DNA of 64,000 bases, taken from positions 8,122,001 through 8,186,000 of the forward strand of contig CM060187.1 in NCBI GenBank assembly GCA_030549335.1. Direction: 5' to 3'. The notes beneath the pieces were generated by a model. That model had not been told where the DNA came from and searched no databases. It was given only the letters and a program-made list of their open reading frames with translations. The DNA comes from Pontederia crassipes (lineage: Eukaryota; Streptophyta; Magnoliopsida; Commelinales; Pontederiaceae). Positions 12,854 through 24,936 of the stretch are shown here, one piece after another (positions within the stretch are counted from its first letter, which is position 1; each line of letters opens with the position of its first letter). Position numbers and translations under genes: made by a program.

Positions 12854-14436
12854 TTAAGGCTTACCGAAAAGCTCAGGAAATTTCTCTTGCATTTCCGATT
12901 CGACTTTCCAAGTGGCTTCTTTTCCTTGGTGATGCTTCCATGCCACTTTGACCAGCACTACCCTCTTCTTCCCTTGTTGATGTATTTGGTATTCCAATAT
13001 CTTCGTGGATCGTTCCTCATATGTCAGATCCTCCTTGAGGTTTGGTTCCTCAATTTGGATCACGTTGGCGTAGTCGTGTTTGTACATCCAGAGTAGCGAG
13101 ACATGGAAGACGTTGTGTACCCTTGAATACGCTGGAGGCAGGGCCAACCTGCACGCTGAGTCTCCAACCATCTCGAGTATCTCGAATGGGCCTACGTACC
13201 TTGGGCTCAATTTTCCCCGTTTGCTGAAACACATTACTCCTTTAGTGGGGGAGACCTTGAGCAGAACCTGATCGCCCGCCTTGAACTTATGTTCTTGGCG
13301 CTTCTTATCCGCGTAAGCCTTCTGACGGTCTTGAGCAGACTTCATTCTTTTCTTTATTAGTTCCACCCTGTCTGTATATTCCTGTGTCTGCTTCTATAAC
13401 TCAGCACTTAAGATTTTTCTTTCTCCAACTTCGCCCCAACATGCCGGAGAATGACATGGGCGACCATACAATGCTTCAAAGGGAGACATCTCTATGCTAG
13501 CATGGAAACTGTTATTGTAGGAAAACTCTATGAGAGGAAGGTGTTTATCCCAATTACCATGCCAATCCAACGCGCATGCTCTCAACATGTCTTCCAACGT
13601 CTAGATTGTCCTCTCCGATTGATCGTCCGTCTGAGGATGAAATATTGTGCTATACCGGAGCTTTGTCCCAAAAGCATTCTGGAGACTCTTCCAGAATCTA
13701 GAGGTGAACTTGGGATCTCTGTCAGATACAATGGCTGCCGGGATCTCGTGAAGCCTAACAATCTCCTGCACATATAGATCCATGAGGCTTTCAAGAGATT
13801 GCTTTACCTTGATGGGTAGGAAGTGAGCCGATTTAGTGAGTCGATTTAGTGAGTCGGTCCACTATAACCCAAATGGCGTCGTGCCCCTTCAGAGTCCGAG
13901 GTAGGCCTGTGATAAAATCCATCGATATTTCTTCCCACTTCCACTGTGGGATGCCCAGACTCTTCAAGGTTCCCTGTGGCTTCTGATGTTCGATCTTGAC
14001 CTATTGGCACACAATGCTTTTGGAGACATACTCTGCTATCTCCTTCTTCATGTCTGGCCACCAGTAACTCCTCTGTACATCCTTGTACATTTTTGTGCTC
14101 CCTGGATGGATTGCAAACTCAGATTTGTGACATTCGTCTAGCACTTCTCTTCGGAGTTCCGGGTTGTTCGGTACCCATAGCCGGTCGCGGTACCTGATGC
14201 CACCATCCGAAGAGACCTTGAGGTTCGTTGTTTCCATGCTTGTCTTTATCATCATATCTTGATACTCTGTGTCTTGTACTTGTGCTTCTATGATCCTTCC
14301 TATCACATCCGGTACTATGCGCTGCATCATCATCACTGATCCATCGTGCCTTACTTTTGGTGTTCATTTGAACAGTTCTTCCATGAGTTCGAACCGTCGT
14401 AGGCGCATGTAAGCTAAGGATCCTTCCCATTTCCAA
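12854..14436 (-). pseudogene. Tekay integrase and chromodomain-like tail (broken)
   Basis: Read on the minus strand, the integrase zinc-binding region is recognisable from HKSEFAIHPGSTKMYKDV and RSYWWPDM, ending in the Cys of SIVCQ. The catalytic core follows: [10 protein letters not shown], then the second Asp in AAIVSDRDPKF, then the Glu in HPQTDDQSERTIQ, matching the D,D-35-E pattern. The C-terminal domain has [12 protein letters not shown] (GPF motif) and an ILEYQ..VKVAW..EATW segment at about residues 122-155 of the last open frame (12854-13366), which is chromodomain-like. A 13 bp tandem duplication at 13829-13854 shifts the frame within the core, and other stops are present. It is non-functional as it stands. 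Confidence 0.88.
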
Positions 14437-14543
14437 CTGAGAGCGTCAGCTACTGAGTTTGCCTTGCCGGGTTGATAGTTAATGGCAAACTCGTAATCTT
14501 TCAAGAATTTCATCCAACACCTTTGACATATATTCAGTTCCTT

Positions 14544-15761
14544 TTATGTGAAAACATATTTTAAACTTTTGTTATCTGTATAGATCACGAATTCTTCTCC
14601 ATATAAGTAATGATGCCAAAGTTTGAGGGCGAACACTACTGCTGCCAACTCGAGGTCATGCGTTGGATAATTAACCTCATGCTTCTTTAGCTGCCTTGAT
14701 GCGTACGCCACCACCTTCCCATGTTGCATTAATACGCATCCCAATCATGTACCACTAGCATCGCTGTAAACCACGTAGCCACCGTTGCCCGATGGTAACG
14801 TCAGGATTGGTGCTGAAGTTAATCGCCCCTTCGACTCTTGGAAACTTTCTTCGCATTTGGATGACCAGATGAACTTTTCTCCTTTCCTTGTGAGCTTGGT
14901 CAGCGGCAATGCTATTCTGGAGAAGTCTTTGATGAAACGTCTGTAGTAACCGGCCAAACCGAGGAAACTCCTAATCTCGGAGACATTCTTCGATTGAGTC
15001 TAGTTGGACACCACTTCAACCTTCGCGGGATCCACTGCAAATCCATCTTTAGAGATGATATGTCCGAGGAACATGATCTGCTCTAATCAGAATTCGCATT
15101 TTAAAAATTTTGCATAAAATTTCTTTGCTCGCAATGTTTCCAGTACTGTCCTCAGATGCTCTCTATGTTGTTCCATGCTCGACGAATATACGAGGATATC
15201 GTCGACGAAGACAATTATGAACTTATCCAGGTGTTCGTGGAAAGTTCGATTCATGAGGTCCATGAATGCTGCCGGGGCATTCGTCAACCCAAACGACATC
15301 ACCATGAACTCATAATATCCATATCTTAGTCGAAAAGCTGTCTTTGGGATGTCTTCTTTTGCCATCCTTAACTGATGGTATCCACTCCTCGGATCGATCT
15401 TTGAGAACACCCTTGCCTTGGACAGCTGATCAAATAGGTCGTCGATACGAGGTAATGGGTACCTATTCTTTATTGTGACTTTGTTCAACATCCTATAGTC
15501 GATACAAAGTCTCAACGATCCGTCCTTCTTTTTTACGAAGAGGACTGGTGCACCTTAAGGTGAGACGCTAGGCCTTATGAAACCTTTATCCAGTAGCTCT
15601 TGAATCTGGTCCTTCAATTCCTTCATCTCTGCCGGAGCCATATGGTACGAGGCTTTGGAAATTTGTGCAATTCCGGGTGCTACTTCGATGTGAAAGTCTA
15701 TCTCCCTTCGGGGCGGTAGACCACTGACATCCTCAGGGAATACATTAGGAAATTCCTTCAC
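14544..15761 (-). pseudogene. Tekay reverse transcriptase and RNase H (broken)
   Basis: The minus strand encodes a gypsy-type reverse transcriptase. It opens with a FPEDVSGLPPRREIDF region, continues with [14 protein letters not shown] and the fingers/palm motifs [12 protein letters not shown] and [10 protein letters not shown], and has the catalytic [10 protein letters not shown] near 15190-15210. A linker with YYRRFIKDFS leads to RNase H, where VVYSDASGT, the [11 protein letters not shown] helix and [12 protein letters not shown] carry the active-site acidic residues. The frame is constant across this stretch but is interrupted by in-frame stops (between 15515 and 15555, near 15087-14957, and at 14745). 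All catalytic residues are still present, so decay is recent. Confidence 0.92.
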
Positions 15762-15836
15762 TACTTCTATGTCTTGAGGAGTCTTCTTTGGTTCCTCTAT
15801 TTTGGTTATGTTGGCTAGGTAACCTCTACATCCTTT

Positions 15837-16315
15837 CTAAAATAATTTATGTGCTTTAATGGCAGAGATTATAATCATTGGTTCCTTTTGTGCAATACCC
15901 CTGACTATGACTTTATCTGTACTATGTGTGCCTATGATTACTTTCTTTTGCTTGCACAATATTGAAACATCATGTGAGGTTAGCCAATCCATGCCCAATA
16001 TTATATCATAATCTTTCATGGGATAATGATAAGATTGACATGATAATTCATTGTCTCTATCTCTATGGGTACATTGGGAAGATAATTTGTTGTAAATAGG
16101 GTGCCCCGTGGAGTTAAGATATTCATCTTATGCTCTAAGTTCATGGCAGTTAACCCTAAAGTGTTGGCACATTCTTCAAATATAAAGGAATGGGAGACAC
16201 CGGAATCAAACAACACTTTAGTAGGTAAATCGGCTACGAATAGCGTACCTCGAATGACATCAGCGTCATTCTGCGGTGCATCCTCTTCCAGATTGAAGAG
16301 TCTTCCCTGTACCAA
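15837..16315 (-). pseudogene. Tekay aspartic protease (broken)
   Basis: The minus-strand protein contains LFDSGVSHSFI, the DSGA-type active site of chromovirus protease with Ala replaced by Val, and then MKDYDIILGMDWL, the conserved ILGMDWL flap-side motif. The two motifs lie in different frames, with the break near 16018 where the first frame ends in IIIP and the next begins at MKDYD. A stop just upstream separates it from gag. Confidence 0.85.
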
Positions 16316-17461
16316 CTATTGTTGTCCGCGTCTCGGTCAGTTCACTGCTATATGCCCCATTCCGTCGTAGTAGTAACAGGCTCCTGACTTCATTCGGCAT
16401 TCCCCAGCATGGGTCCTGCCACAAGTGTTGCATAAAATCCGCTCACCTTGTGCGGGTGGTGCTTGAGGGGCTCTAGGAGGCTGTTGCCTCTGCTGTCGGG
16501 CTGGGCGCCTCTACGCCTGCTGAGGGGGGCGCTGCTGTTTCTGTTGCTGTGCTTGCTGTTGCGGTGGGGGAGGAGCTTGTTGTGGTGGATGGTATGGCTG
16601 CTGTTGTTGTTGAGGGCGGTGGTTCTGTTGAGGCGCTGCATATGGGTGGTACCGGTTATCCCGTCGTTGGTGTTGCCATTTATTCCCACGAAATTGTTGC
16701 TGCTGCTACTGCTGCTGGGAATTCTGTCCCACATTCTGCTAGGCCCTCTGAGATTTCTGCAGATCCTGATGGTCCTTCTCCGTCAGAGTAGACAAAATGA
16801 TGGCATCCTCTAAGGTCTTGCAGTTCCCAGATCTTGTATGAGGCCTTAGGACGGGGTTCAGCCCGTCCACAAAATGCTTGGTCACATCCAATTCGTCCAT
16901 GGTTAATTTGGAATACTTCTTCAACCTGACGAACTTCGTCATATATTGCTCCACTATCATGGTCCCTTGTACCAAGTCCAAGAACTCCTTTTGCTTCAGA
17001 TCCCTTTGAAACCTAGGGAAATACCGCGTCTCAAATGCTTGACGGAAATCCTCCTATGCGACAATCCTCACGTCAGGGAAACTTGTAGCCTTTCTCGCCT
17101 TCCACCATTACTTGGCATCCTTTTGGAGGGTGTCCCCAACGAAAAGGACCTTCTTGTTCTCGGGCACATCGAGGATGTCGAACTTGTCCTCGATGGCCTC
17201 TATCCATTGCTCCGCTATTACTAGGCCTCATTCTCCGTTGAACATTGAAGGTTTTGACCTCCAGAAATCTTGTAATGTGCAGACAGAAGGGACTTGACGT
17301 CCCTGCTGGGCCGGTGGCTCTATTGGAGGAGGAGAAGGTGGAGGTGGAGATGGGTACGTTGGAGGTGGGTACGGTGGAGGTGGAGGAACATATGGGTTCT
17401 CCCCTTCAATGTAGTTCTCACCCTCACTAGTGTAGCCATATTCTCTTCTTTGACGTGACAT
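16316..17461 (-). pseudogene. Tekay gag with zinc knuckle (several stops)
   Basis: The minus strand starts at an ATG at 17461 with a proline-rich N-terminus. A retrotransposon gag core follows (VEQYMTKFVRLKKYSKL, HFVDGLNPVLRP), then a glutamine/proline-rich stretch. A zinc knuckle, CNTCGRTHAGEC, lies near 16390-16430, followed by a second, degenerate one (CYYYDGMGH). The frame is continuous over the whole length but has about seven in-frame stops. Several are TAG where neighbouring codons are CAG or where relatives have TGG, as expected from cytosine deamination. Not functional. Confidence 0.87.
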
Positions 17462-17645
17462 CTATAAAAAGGACCATAACAATGCTTGAGAGGGGCACAT
17501 AAAAAAAACAATTCAAGGATTCTAAATCTCAATAAAAATCTTAGATCACAACTGAAACCAAAATACTCAATATTCATTAAAGCAAATATTCTTCTTTTGA
17601 TAAGGTTCGAAAACATAAACATATGTCTGAGGCGCACTAAGGCCT

Positions 17646-18080
17646 TCACATCGAGATACATCCAACACTAATCACTACGTCTAGAACGATAGGGGCACTC
17701 ATCATCAGTGTGTCCATGTAGCAAAGATCACAGCACTCATCTGGATCGGTCTGACTGATAGGGCTCGCGTCTCTGAACTGTAGCTCCCGTGGTGGCGCAG
17801 GGGCTTCTTCTTCGTCATTGGAGGATATATAAATCGGATTGTCTATATGTCTTCCCTCCATCTTCCAGTTTCCCCCGGGGATTACTTCTTCCCATGTCCC
17901 CATGGGTGGGGAGGATAAATCGGGATCATTACTCCCAACGCTCTCTAAATCCAAATCTAAATGCTCTGGTCCCTCTAGAGCAGGTTGTGGAGGGGTTGTG
18001 GGATCTAGTGGGCGTCTATTAATTCCAATTATATGACCTCCCCTACGTAAAATCCTGATGATCATGCGACGTGGAGGCAT
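17646..18080 (-). CDS. Leader open frame between primer site and gag, unknown function
   Basis: An uninterrupted 144-residue frame on the minus strand, between the primer-binding site and gag of the Tekay element. It starts MPPRRMIIRILRRGG, has an acidic middle (LDLDLESVGSNDPDL) and a Cys-rich DECCDLCYMD segment near residues 112-121. It is the longest intact frame of the element and lies upstream of gag in the 5' leader. No domain was recognised. It may be a real accessory frame of this family, the N-terminal part of an ancestral gag, or chance. Confidence 0.35.
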   Translation of the reverse strand: MPPRRMIIRILRRGGHIIGINRRPLDPTTPPQPALEGPEHLDLDLESVGSNDPDLSSPPMGTWEEVIPGGNWKMEGRHIDNPIYISSNDEEEAPAPPRELQFRDASPISQTDPDECCDLCYMDTLMMSAPIVLDVVISVGCISM

Positions 18081-18268
18081 CTATAACACAATAAACCCAA
18101 TGATATAAGTATGATTCTCATAGGAATGTACTTATTACTTGAGGAGTGGAGCCGCAGATACTTAAGAAGCTTGCACATGACTTTATCGTGAGCTGTGTAC
18201 AGTATGAACAATGAATGCAATGCATGAACATCTACTATACCATGATTGATGAAGGAGCCAAGAACTTA

Positions 18269-18282
18269 GACTCTGATACCAA
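18269..18282 (-). other. tRNA-Met-type primer-binding site of the Tekay element
   Basis: On the minus strand TTGGTATCAGAGTC lies two bases inside the 5' LTR, matching the initiator tRNA-Met primer site common in plant chromoviruses. It fixes the element's orientation as minus. Confidence 0.9.
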
Positions 18283-18284
18283 AC

Positions 18285-20538
18285 TGTAACGCCCCCAAAA
18301 TCACACCTCCCGCCACGTAGGCGGTCAATTTGACCCCGGGAACGCTACACTGGCAATTGTTCTACTGACCTAGACCATTCAACAAAACTGCTTATGTGGC
18401 ATTAATAAAATAATAATAAACATGATAGGGGACTTTAAATGCGGAAGAGTAGTCGAAATGCCATGATGGATGACTTAAATGTAGAAGTTCATAACGTCTC
18501 ATATATATATAGAAAATATGCGGAAGTCTATGATGTCCATATAATAAAAAGTATGCGGAAGTTCATGGTAAGACTTGTTTGATATTCTATGAGCGAAAGT
18601 AAAATATAATGGTTCTGAACAAAGTATGCTTTAAACAGAAATGCAATAAAAAGCTCGGGTAAACAGATCAGTTATGTGCAGCGTTCTCCAAGCTCTGCGC
18701 TCTCCATCATCTCCTCAGTTGGCATTCTCACATGCAAAATCTCAATACAGGGGAATAGAATACCCATGCGCAAATATGCCCAGTACAATAGCTATAGACG
18801 ATGAAATAAGGATCGATGAAAGCAATATATAAACCTTTGTTCAAGTCAGTACTCTGTTCTTTATTATAACAATACTTTATCTTTGCTTTACTTTGACTTT
18901 GCTTTACGATGTCTCTGCTATGTTGTACTATACTTTACTTTACATTATCTCTGCCTTGCTTTACAATACTTGGCTTTACTGTGAGTTGCACTACGTCTTT
19001 TACATTACTAGAATATCTTTAGGGTTGGTTGTCCTATGCGAGCTCGACTTTATTAGGTTGGGAAGCTAGAGATGCCTCTCTGATTCTCTGATGCCAGAAA
19101 GCCCATAACGAAAAAGGGGTGTGTGTTAATACCTCACCCAGTTCGGAAGGTAGGGGGAAGAATTCCTACAATACAGAAACATTGGTCGGTTACAAGACCT
19201 GTAGGTTCACTGTCTCCTCAGTTAGCTACCTGTCCCTCTGGCATAATACTTTAATCTTTAAGGGAAGGGGTATTGTCCTTTAGCATCACTCTTCATTCGA
19301 GATACATGTGTGAAAAAATCTAAAATCTCAGAAATAGTGGTCATTTAAGACAGTAGCGTCGCTGTCCCCTCAGCTAACTACCTATCCCTCCTCTGTTTAA
19401 TCTCTGATCTTTGCTTTAACTTTGGGGGCGGCACATGGCAAGCACATGTCTTTGTCTTTACTTTAATCATCTCTCATTACTGTGGAGTCTATGATTTAGG
19501 GTTCAATAAGACTTTGATCTTTGTACAATAGGACTCAGCCAATATAGGTGAATTGGTTAGAGTCTTAGTTATGATTTGGAAATAGATTAATCCAATCAGG
19601 TCTGACCAATGGGTCTACCTATCGGACCGGTCGATCGCTGCTGTTGGACCGGCCGACCGTTCTCTTGGCACCGGTCGACCGGTCCCCTGGGATCGGTCGG
19701 CCGTGTTTTTTACTTTGGGTTCTATATATCGGTTGACCGATATGAGTGTCGGTCGACCGTTCATTTAACCATGAAGATGCGCACCGCGCATCGAATCGGT
19801 CGACCGTTCTCTCATTATCGATCGAACGATCGTAAATTACATTTATCTGTCCATTTATAGATCGGTCGACCGCCGTGGTGGAGCCGGTCGACTGATAATG
19901 AAAAGTTTGTGTGGGTTCTGTGCGTAGACCGGTCGACCGGTCTCTGGAATCGGTCAACCGGTCGCTGTAATAAAACAGGGCCGCCGGATTTCTCCATTGA
20001 TTCCGGCGGCCTTCCGGCCGTCAATTGACGCCGACATGAATATGAAACATGTAGGAAATAACTTCAGGATCATATTGGACCTATCCTATGCATTCAACAA
20101 TCGCTATTTCATCGTCTAGGGATTTAAAACGCTAAGGGTACCTTATTTTCGCTCAAATGGATTCGCCGGTCGTTTTCTCGTCGTCCGACAGTCGCCGGAC
20201 GTTCCTGATTGGCGAGGAAGGTTCGCCTCTTCCATGCGCACGTCGAGGAATGTTCGTGCTCGTGGATTGGTCGAGAGTGCGTGCGTCGAAGGGATCGTCG
20301 GTCGCTGCTCTGCTCGCGCACGTGGTCTCCGGTCGCCGGTCGGGAAGAAGATGAGGGAGAGGGAGAAGAGGTCGGGGTTCTAAGAGGACGCAAGTGCAGC
20401 CCTCCCCCCCTCTTATATGCCCCGGCCGACCCTTGGTCAGCCGGAGGCGAAACGACGGAAGGCCAGGGGAGGCATCGCCTCCCTTGCCGACTGCTCGTTT
20501 CAAATTTCCTTTTTTTTATTAAAGGCCGATATGTTACA
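18285..20538 (-). repeat. Tekay element LTR (5' LTR of the element)
   Basis: This 2254 bp direct repeat of 10752-12807 begins TGTAACGCCC and ends ATGTTACA, next to the ATAAA target duplication. It keeps about 160 bp (near 19370-19525) missing from the partner LTR and carries about twelve CGGTCGACCG-like palindromes between 19620 and 19980. Confidence 0.95.
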
Positions 20539-20543
20539 ATAAA

Positions 20544-21843
20544 CGTAAAATATTTTTTGTTCGAAACTTTACTTGTATAAGAAACATGATAAAGAAAATT
20601 TTATCAAATTAGTTTAGTTCAACAGTAAGTTAATCTCTAATATATAAATAGTAATATATGAATAGTACACATAATCGTTAATCTCGTCACCAAAAAATGA
20701 ACGTCGGACCTTGCTTCTTAAACACGGGGCTGAAAAAAGAATGATGGCGATTAATCACATAGTCAAATAGACAAACAAATGATAACTATGTAAAGCAACA
20801 AAACCCATATGAGACGTCACCTTTCAAGTCATTGTCGTAATGGATTATGATAGGCTTTGTAAAAAAAGTTTTGGCCCCTTGAACGATAAGGACCCCAAAC
20901 GCACGTACGTGCGTACCTTAACATGTAGCAAAACCCCATCATTTTGGAAATAAACTTGTGGCTATTACGAGCCATCCATCTTTGATTGCTTACTTTGCTT
21001 GTTCTAGCAAGCAACAAGCTTAATTAATCGATTTCCATTTTTCTTAAGTGCATGGACACATTTTTTTTAGGTAACAATTCATTAGTATTATCCAATGCTA
21101 CTAATCCAATGTTCGGAAAGAAAACGAAAATGTTTTAGCCCTTGGTCAACGCGACGATTGTAAAAATCGATATCGTGGTTATTAATATTTGTCGAACAAC
21201 TGGAAATGCAACCTCGCTAGGCAGTCGCGCTAACGGTGGTTTGTTGCATGGACACATATTTTAATATTGATCAAATTTTAGTTCGAATTTGACTACTCAA
21301 AAGGTGAGCAGAGAACTGGGCTCACTAATGTATTAGTGAAGGACATCAATATTGTTTGCACCAGCTTGAATGTGTAAAAGTTTCACATTATGTATAGTAT
21401 ATAAAATTAACTTTAGTATCTTCACTTGCACTCATAACACAATCGTATGGCTCCGTGAAATCTAATTTTAATCATAGATTTTATAAAATTAACTCATGCT
21501 TGTTGATTGTATAAGAACCTAGATGCACGTATATGCATGTTTCCCATGTAACTAGGTTAAAATTTGAAGATTGAGTGACGTAAATGTTTGTTGCTCAGTT
21601 GTGAATGATGTTACATGTCGATTCTCTATGGCTCTTTATCGGATTTTTACCCGGAACGATCATTACACACATGTATGTTATTCCCATGTCGCCCTCAAGC
21701 AAGAGTTCAAAATGATCGTTACACATATCAACAATGGTGTGTGCATTCTGATGTCACCTTTGGGTGAGAAGGAAGCATTGTATCATAGGCCTAGCTAACC
21801 TATTGAGAGGGAAACAATATAAATCATAACTATCAGAAGATAT
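20544..21843. other. Intergenic DNA, no gene seen
   Basis: Unique-looking AT-rich spacer between the Tekay element and the large inverted repeat. Only short frames are present and no domain, RNA gene or transposon terminus was recognised. Confidence 0.6.
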
Positions 21844-22829
21844 TGTAGGATCGAAAGCACCAAGAAGGGGGGAGGGGGAGGGGGTGAATTGGTGTATAAA
21901 AATCTTTTCGTAAAATCACTTTCGAAAATTAAATAAAACCAATCACAAGCAAATAATGATAAAGAGTGAGTAAGAGAGCAACACAGAGAGACGCGATATG
22001 TTGATGAGGTTCGGCCTCAACTCTTTGGCCTACGTCCCCGCTCGGATTTCTCGATCACAAGACCGCCGTAGATCTACTATCTTTCTCTTTTCTTATAGAG
22101 AGAGAACAATCCTCTTTACACCACACACTTTCTTCTCCACTCAAGAGGTAAGGCACACCTCTTTTACAATGAACTCTCAATTCTCGCAAGATCAGAAAGA
22201 AAATGTTTCCCTTTAACTTTTTTTCTTTTTACAAAGTTTTTCTCACACTCAAAGCTTTAGAAAAGAGAAGGGAAGAAATTGTAATTTAGGGCTCAAGAAC
22301 TAGAAAGGAGCTTTACAATATTCTTGCTTGCTTCGATGAGTTTTCTTCATGCTTTGACACTTCTTTTATAGGCTTCTACAAGCGAAAATTTCGTCCAAAA
22401 ATTCTTCCACAATTTTTTTCTTGAAAAATAGTTGTTACTGTTCATCTGGCACTGTGACCGGTCGACCACATTAATGGGCCGGTCGACCGATCAATATGAC
22501 CGTTGCAATATATCTGCAATTTTATCCGATGTCCAATCGATCGAACCTTCAACCAATACATCGACTGGTAACGTCTCAGCATTGACTGGTACATTTCGAC
22601 ATCGATCGGTACATCAACCGATATAATCTCGACGCCGATCGATATAGTGTTTCTTCCGCTTGATATCAATTGACCGGTTGTGTGCTAAATTTTCATTTTT
22701 AAGATTTTGGTGATTTCTTCTACGAATGAGGTCATATTAATTTTACTCCTGCATTATCATCACTTGAGCATATATTAATAACTTTTATGTCTAATTTAAT
22801 TTGTTATCATCAAAATATATGATTCAACA
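21844..22829 (-). repeat. LTR of the palindromic element, left copy (intact)
   Basis: A 986 bp LTR on the minus strand running from TGTTGAATC (22829) to GATCCTACA (21844). It is preceded on that strand by the polypurine tract AAAAAGAGGGAGAT at 22831-22844. It contains CGGTCGACCG-type motifs (22450-22680). It serves as the reference for the split right-hand copy. Confidence 0.88.
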
Positions 22830-22949
22830 ATCTCCCTCTTTTTGATGATGACAAACTAATTGGATGATAGAGAGAAAAAAATGTAAGTATAGAGAATAAG
22901 TAGTAAGCAAGCTCCCCTTACGTCTATGCATATTTCACATTTTCTCCCC

Positions 22950-24124
22950 TTACGTCAATGCCATGAAATCATAGGTGCCATAGGAAGCCGAGTAGGAAGA
23001 TCCAATATGCTCAGCGGGTGTCGAAAGTGGAGGGAAGCTGGGGCCAGCCTTCGATGCAGCATGAGCGTCCATCGGCGCTGGCTCTCCATTGGTGGCATCA
23101 TCTCCATCGTTAGAATCTATCGGTGTCGGATTGCCAATCCTAAGATGTTTTTGGTGCAGGGTTGCTGAACCGATAACGAAAGAGAGCGAGGTCGGATGTA
23201 CTCCTCGTCCACAAGAATGCCGACACCAAAATGAAGTAAAATCCTAATGATCCAGGCTCCAAAATAAAGGAGGTGTCGACCACGTGTACCAGCGGAAATA
23301 TTTTGGAAGGTGGAATCCATGTGATAGAAAATGAAATGACCAAAATGGAGAAAATAGGCATCTCGGATACAGAGACAATGGAGAAAGAACAAATCAAAGT
23401 GTCTATTCTCTGTATAGTGCCTTGATCGAGGGGTGATCATACGACTCAAAATATAGTGAGCCATTTTCATGGATGGATGAAGATACTTATAGGATACTAT
23501 TGCCTTCTACCACTAGTGGATAATCGAAATGCCAACCATGAGTGATAAATGAGTAGAGACCGGGTAAAGGGCATGAGACACTAAAGATATGATAAAGACG
23601 ATCACGATCAAAATTAATCAATAGATGATCTCTTTTTATTAAAAAAAATGAATGGGCATGCCAAGAACATATATGATGATAGCTTCCCGAGTGATCATCA
23701 TGTTCGCATAGAAATGACGAACAAGACGATGATACACATGCTCCATGAGCGAGAGAAGTGGCAACCAACTGATGTTTTTGAACATCTCCTGAATATTTGG
23801 AATGTTCAGAGTGTCCCAATCGACGGTGTAAGCACGATGGACATCGCGAGAGGCATACAAAGCATAAAAAAAGTAGAAATGGCCCTGGTGACAAAGAGAT
23901 GACTATCAAAATCAATAAGGTTAACAGAAGGTGATTGACGAGCACGTCCACGGGATCGTCCTCGTCCACGGCCTCGTTCACATTGGATAGGCGCGAGTTT
24001 TGGGTTCTGGGTCAGGTTTAGGATCATTTGGGATGACATGAACGCTATCACCTAAGGCACAAAAATGACGATGACATCGAAAGACTAGCCGAATACGTGA
24101 ATACCCTTCGTCGTCGTCGGCCAT
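22950..24124 (-). pseudogene. Gag-like frame of the palindromic element, left copy (broken)
   Basis: From an ATG at 24124 the minus strand reads MADDDEGYSRIRLVFRC, then a basic RGRGRGRSRGRAR patch, then LYASRDVHRAYTVDWD and MKMAHYILSRMITP. Frameshifts break it. The right arm carries the same protein. It has the look of the plant-specific transposon/retrotransposon proteins of unknown function found in large non-autonomous LTR elements, and no protease, reverse transcriptase or integrase motif is present. About 440 bp of its 3' portion is missing compared with the right copy. Confidence 0.55.
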
Positions 24125-24936
24125 GGATTCAACAATGATGACCGGAAGGAATAGAAGGGGTTTGGTGATCGGAAGAGACGCTGGAAGCAAGTTGACACCA
24201 ATGAGAAAGACTGGGCGGTCAAGAGGGAGAGGAAACGGCGATCGAAGAGCTGTGATGAAGGCAGCGGTGGTCGACGAAGAGGTAACCTTAATGCAGAGGG
24301 GTAACCGACAATGCTGACGGACGAAGAAGTAAAGAGGGCAAGCAGCGGCCGGTGAAGAATAGGGCAATGACTACGACGAGCGGTGGCGGTCAAAAGGAAG
24401 GTCGATGACGGTGTCTAGAGGGAGGTAGACGGTGGTGGCTAGAGGGAGGTCAACGGTGGCCACAAGGATTTTTGGTGAAGATGGCAGCTGGCAAAAAGAG
24501 AAGAGGACGGCGGCGACGGTTGTCAAAGGAGATACAGAGGCGGCAACGGGGATGGTGGTCGATGGGCGGTGTGAATGAGGAGGGACGGTGATGATGACGA
24601 CCGGACGGTCGGCAATGACGTCGCGGAGAGGAAGGGAGATCGATGGCTAGGGCAGCGGTCGAAGGAAGGAAAGAAAATGAGGTTGACCTATTCGACCAGT
24701 TGAATCTTAAACATTAGATTTTAGTATATATCGGTCGACTAATTATGTCCAGCGGTCGAACTGATAGTTGATTTTGCAATAAATAATCCATCGATCAATG
24801 GATGTCAACCGAACACAGACAAATACCGGTCGACTAGTGAATCATATCGGTCGACCGATCCTAGTATGACAGCCATTTTTCACTAATTTTCAAAATTTAA
24901 ACCATTGAGTTTTAGTTCCAAGGATTTATTTCACAA

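Larger units (their letters stand above)
10752..20538 (-). mobile_element. Ty3/gypsy Tekay-type chromovirus, full-length but inactivated
   Basis: A 9.8 kb element bounded by two long direct LTRs that begin TGTAACGCCC and end ATGTTACA on the plus strand. It is flanked by a perfect 5 bp target duplication, ATAAA (10747-10751 and 20539-20543). Coding is on the minus strand, so the right LTR is the 5' LTR. A tRNA-Met-type primer site follows it, then a leader frame, gag, protease, reverse transcriptase, RNase H, integrase and a chromodomain-like tail. That order and the long LTRs fit the Tekay (Del) clade of chromoviruses. The gag-pol frame is broken by several stop codons and at least two frameshifts, so this copy cannot encode its own proteins. 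The LTRs remain very similar, which implies a fairly recent insertion. Confidence 0.93.

Noticed and set aside
12418-12951. A 177-codon plus-strand frame and its neighbours near the end of the Tekay LTR
   Set aside because: They lie in the GC-rich end of an LTR, the same frames recur with stops or indels in the partner LTR at 20.1-20.6 kb, and they overlap antisense frames.
16448-16813. Leucine-rich plus-strand frames of 80-121 codons
   Set aside because: Antisense shadows of the glutamine/proline-rich part of Tekay gag.
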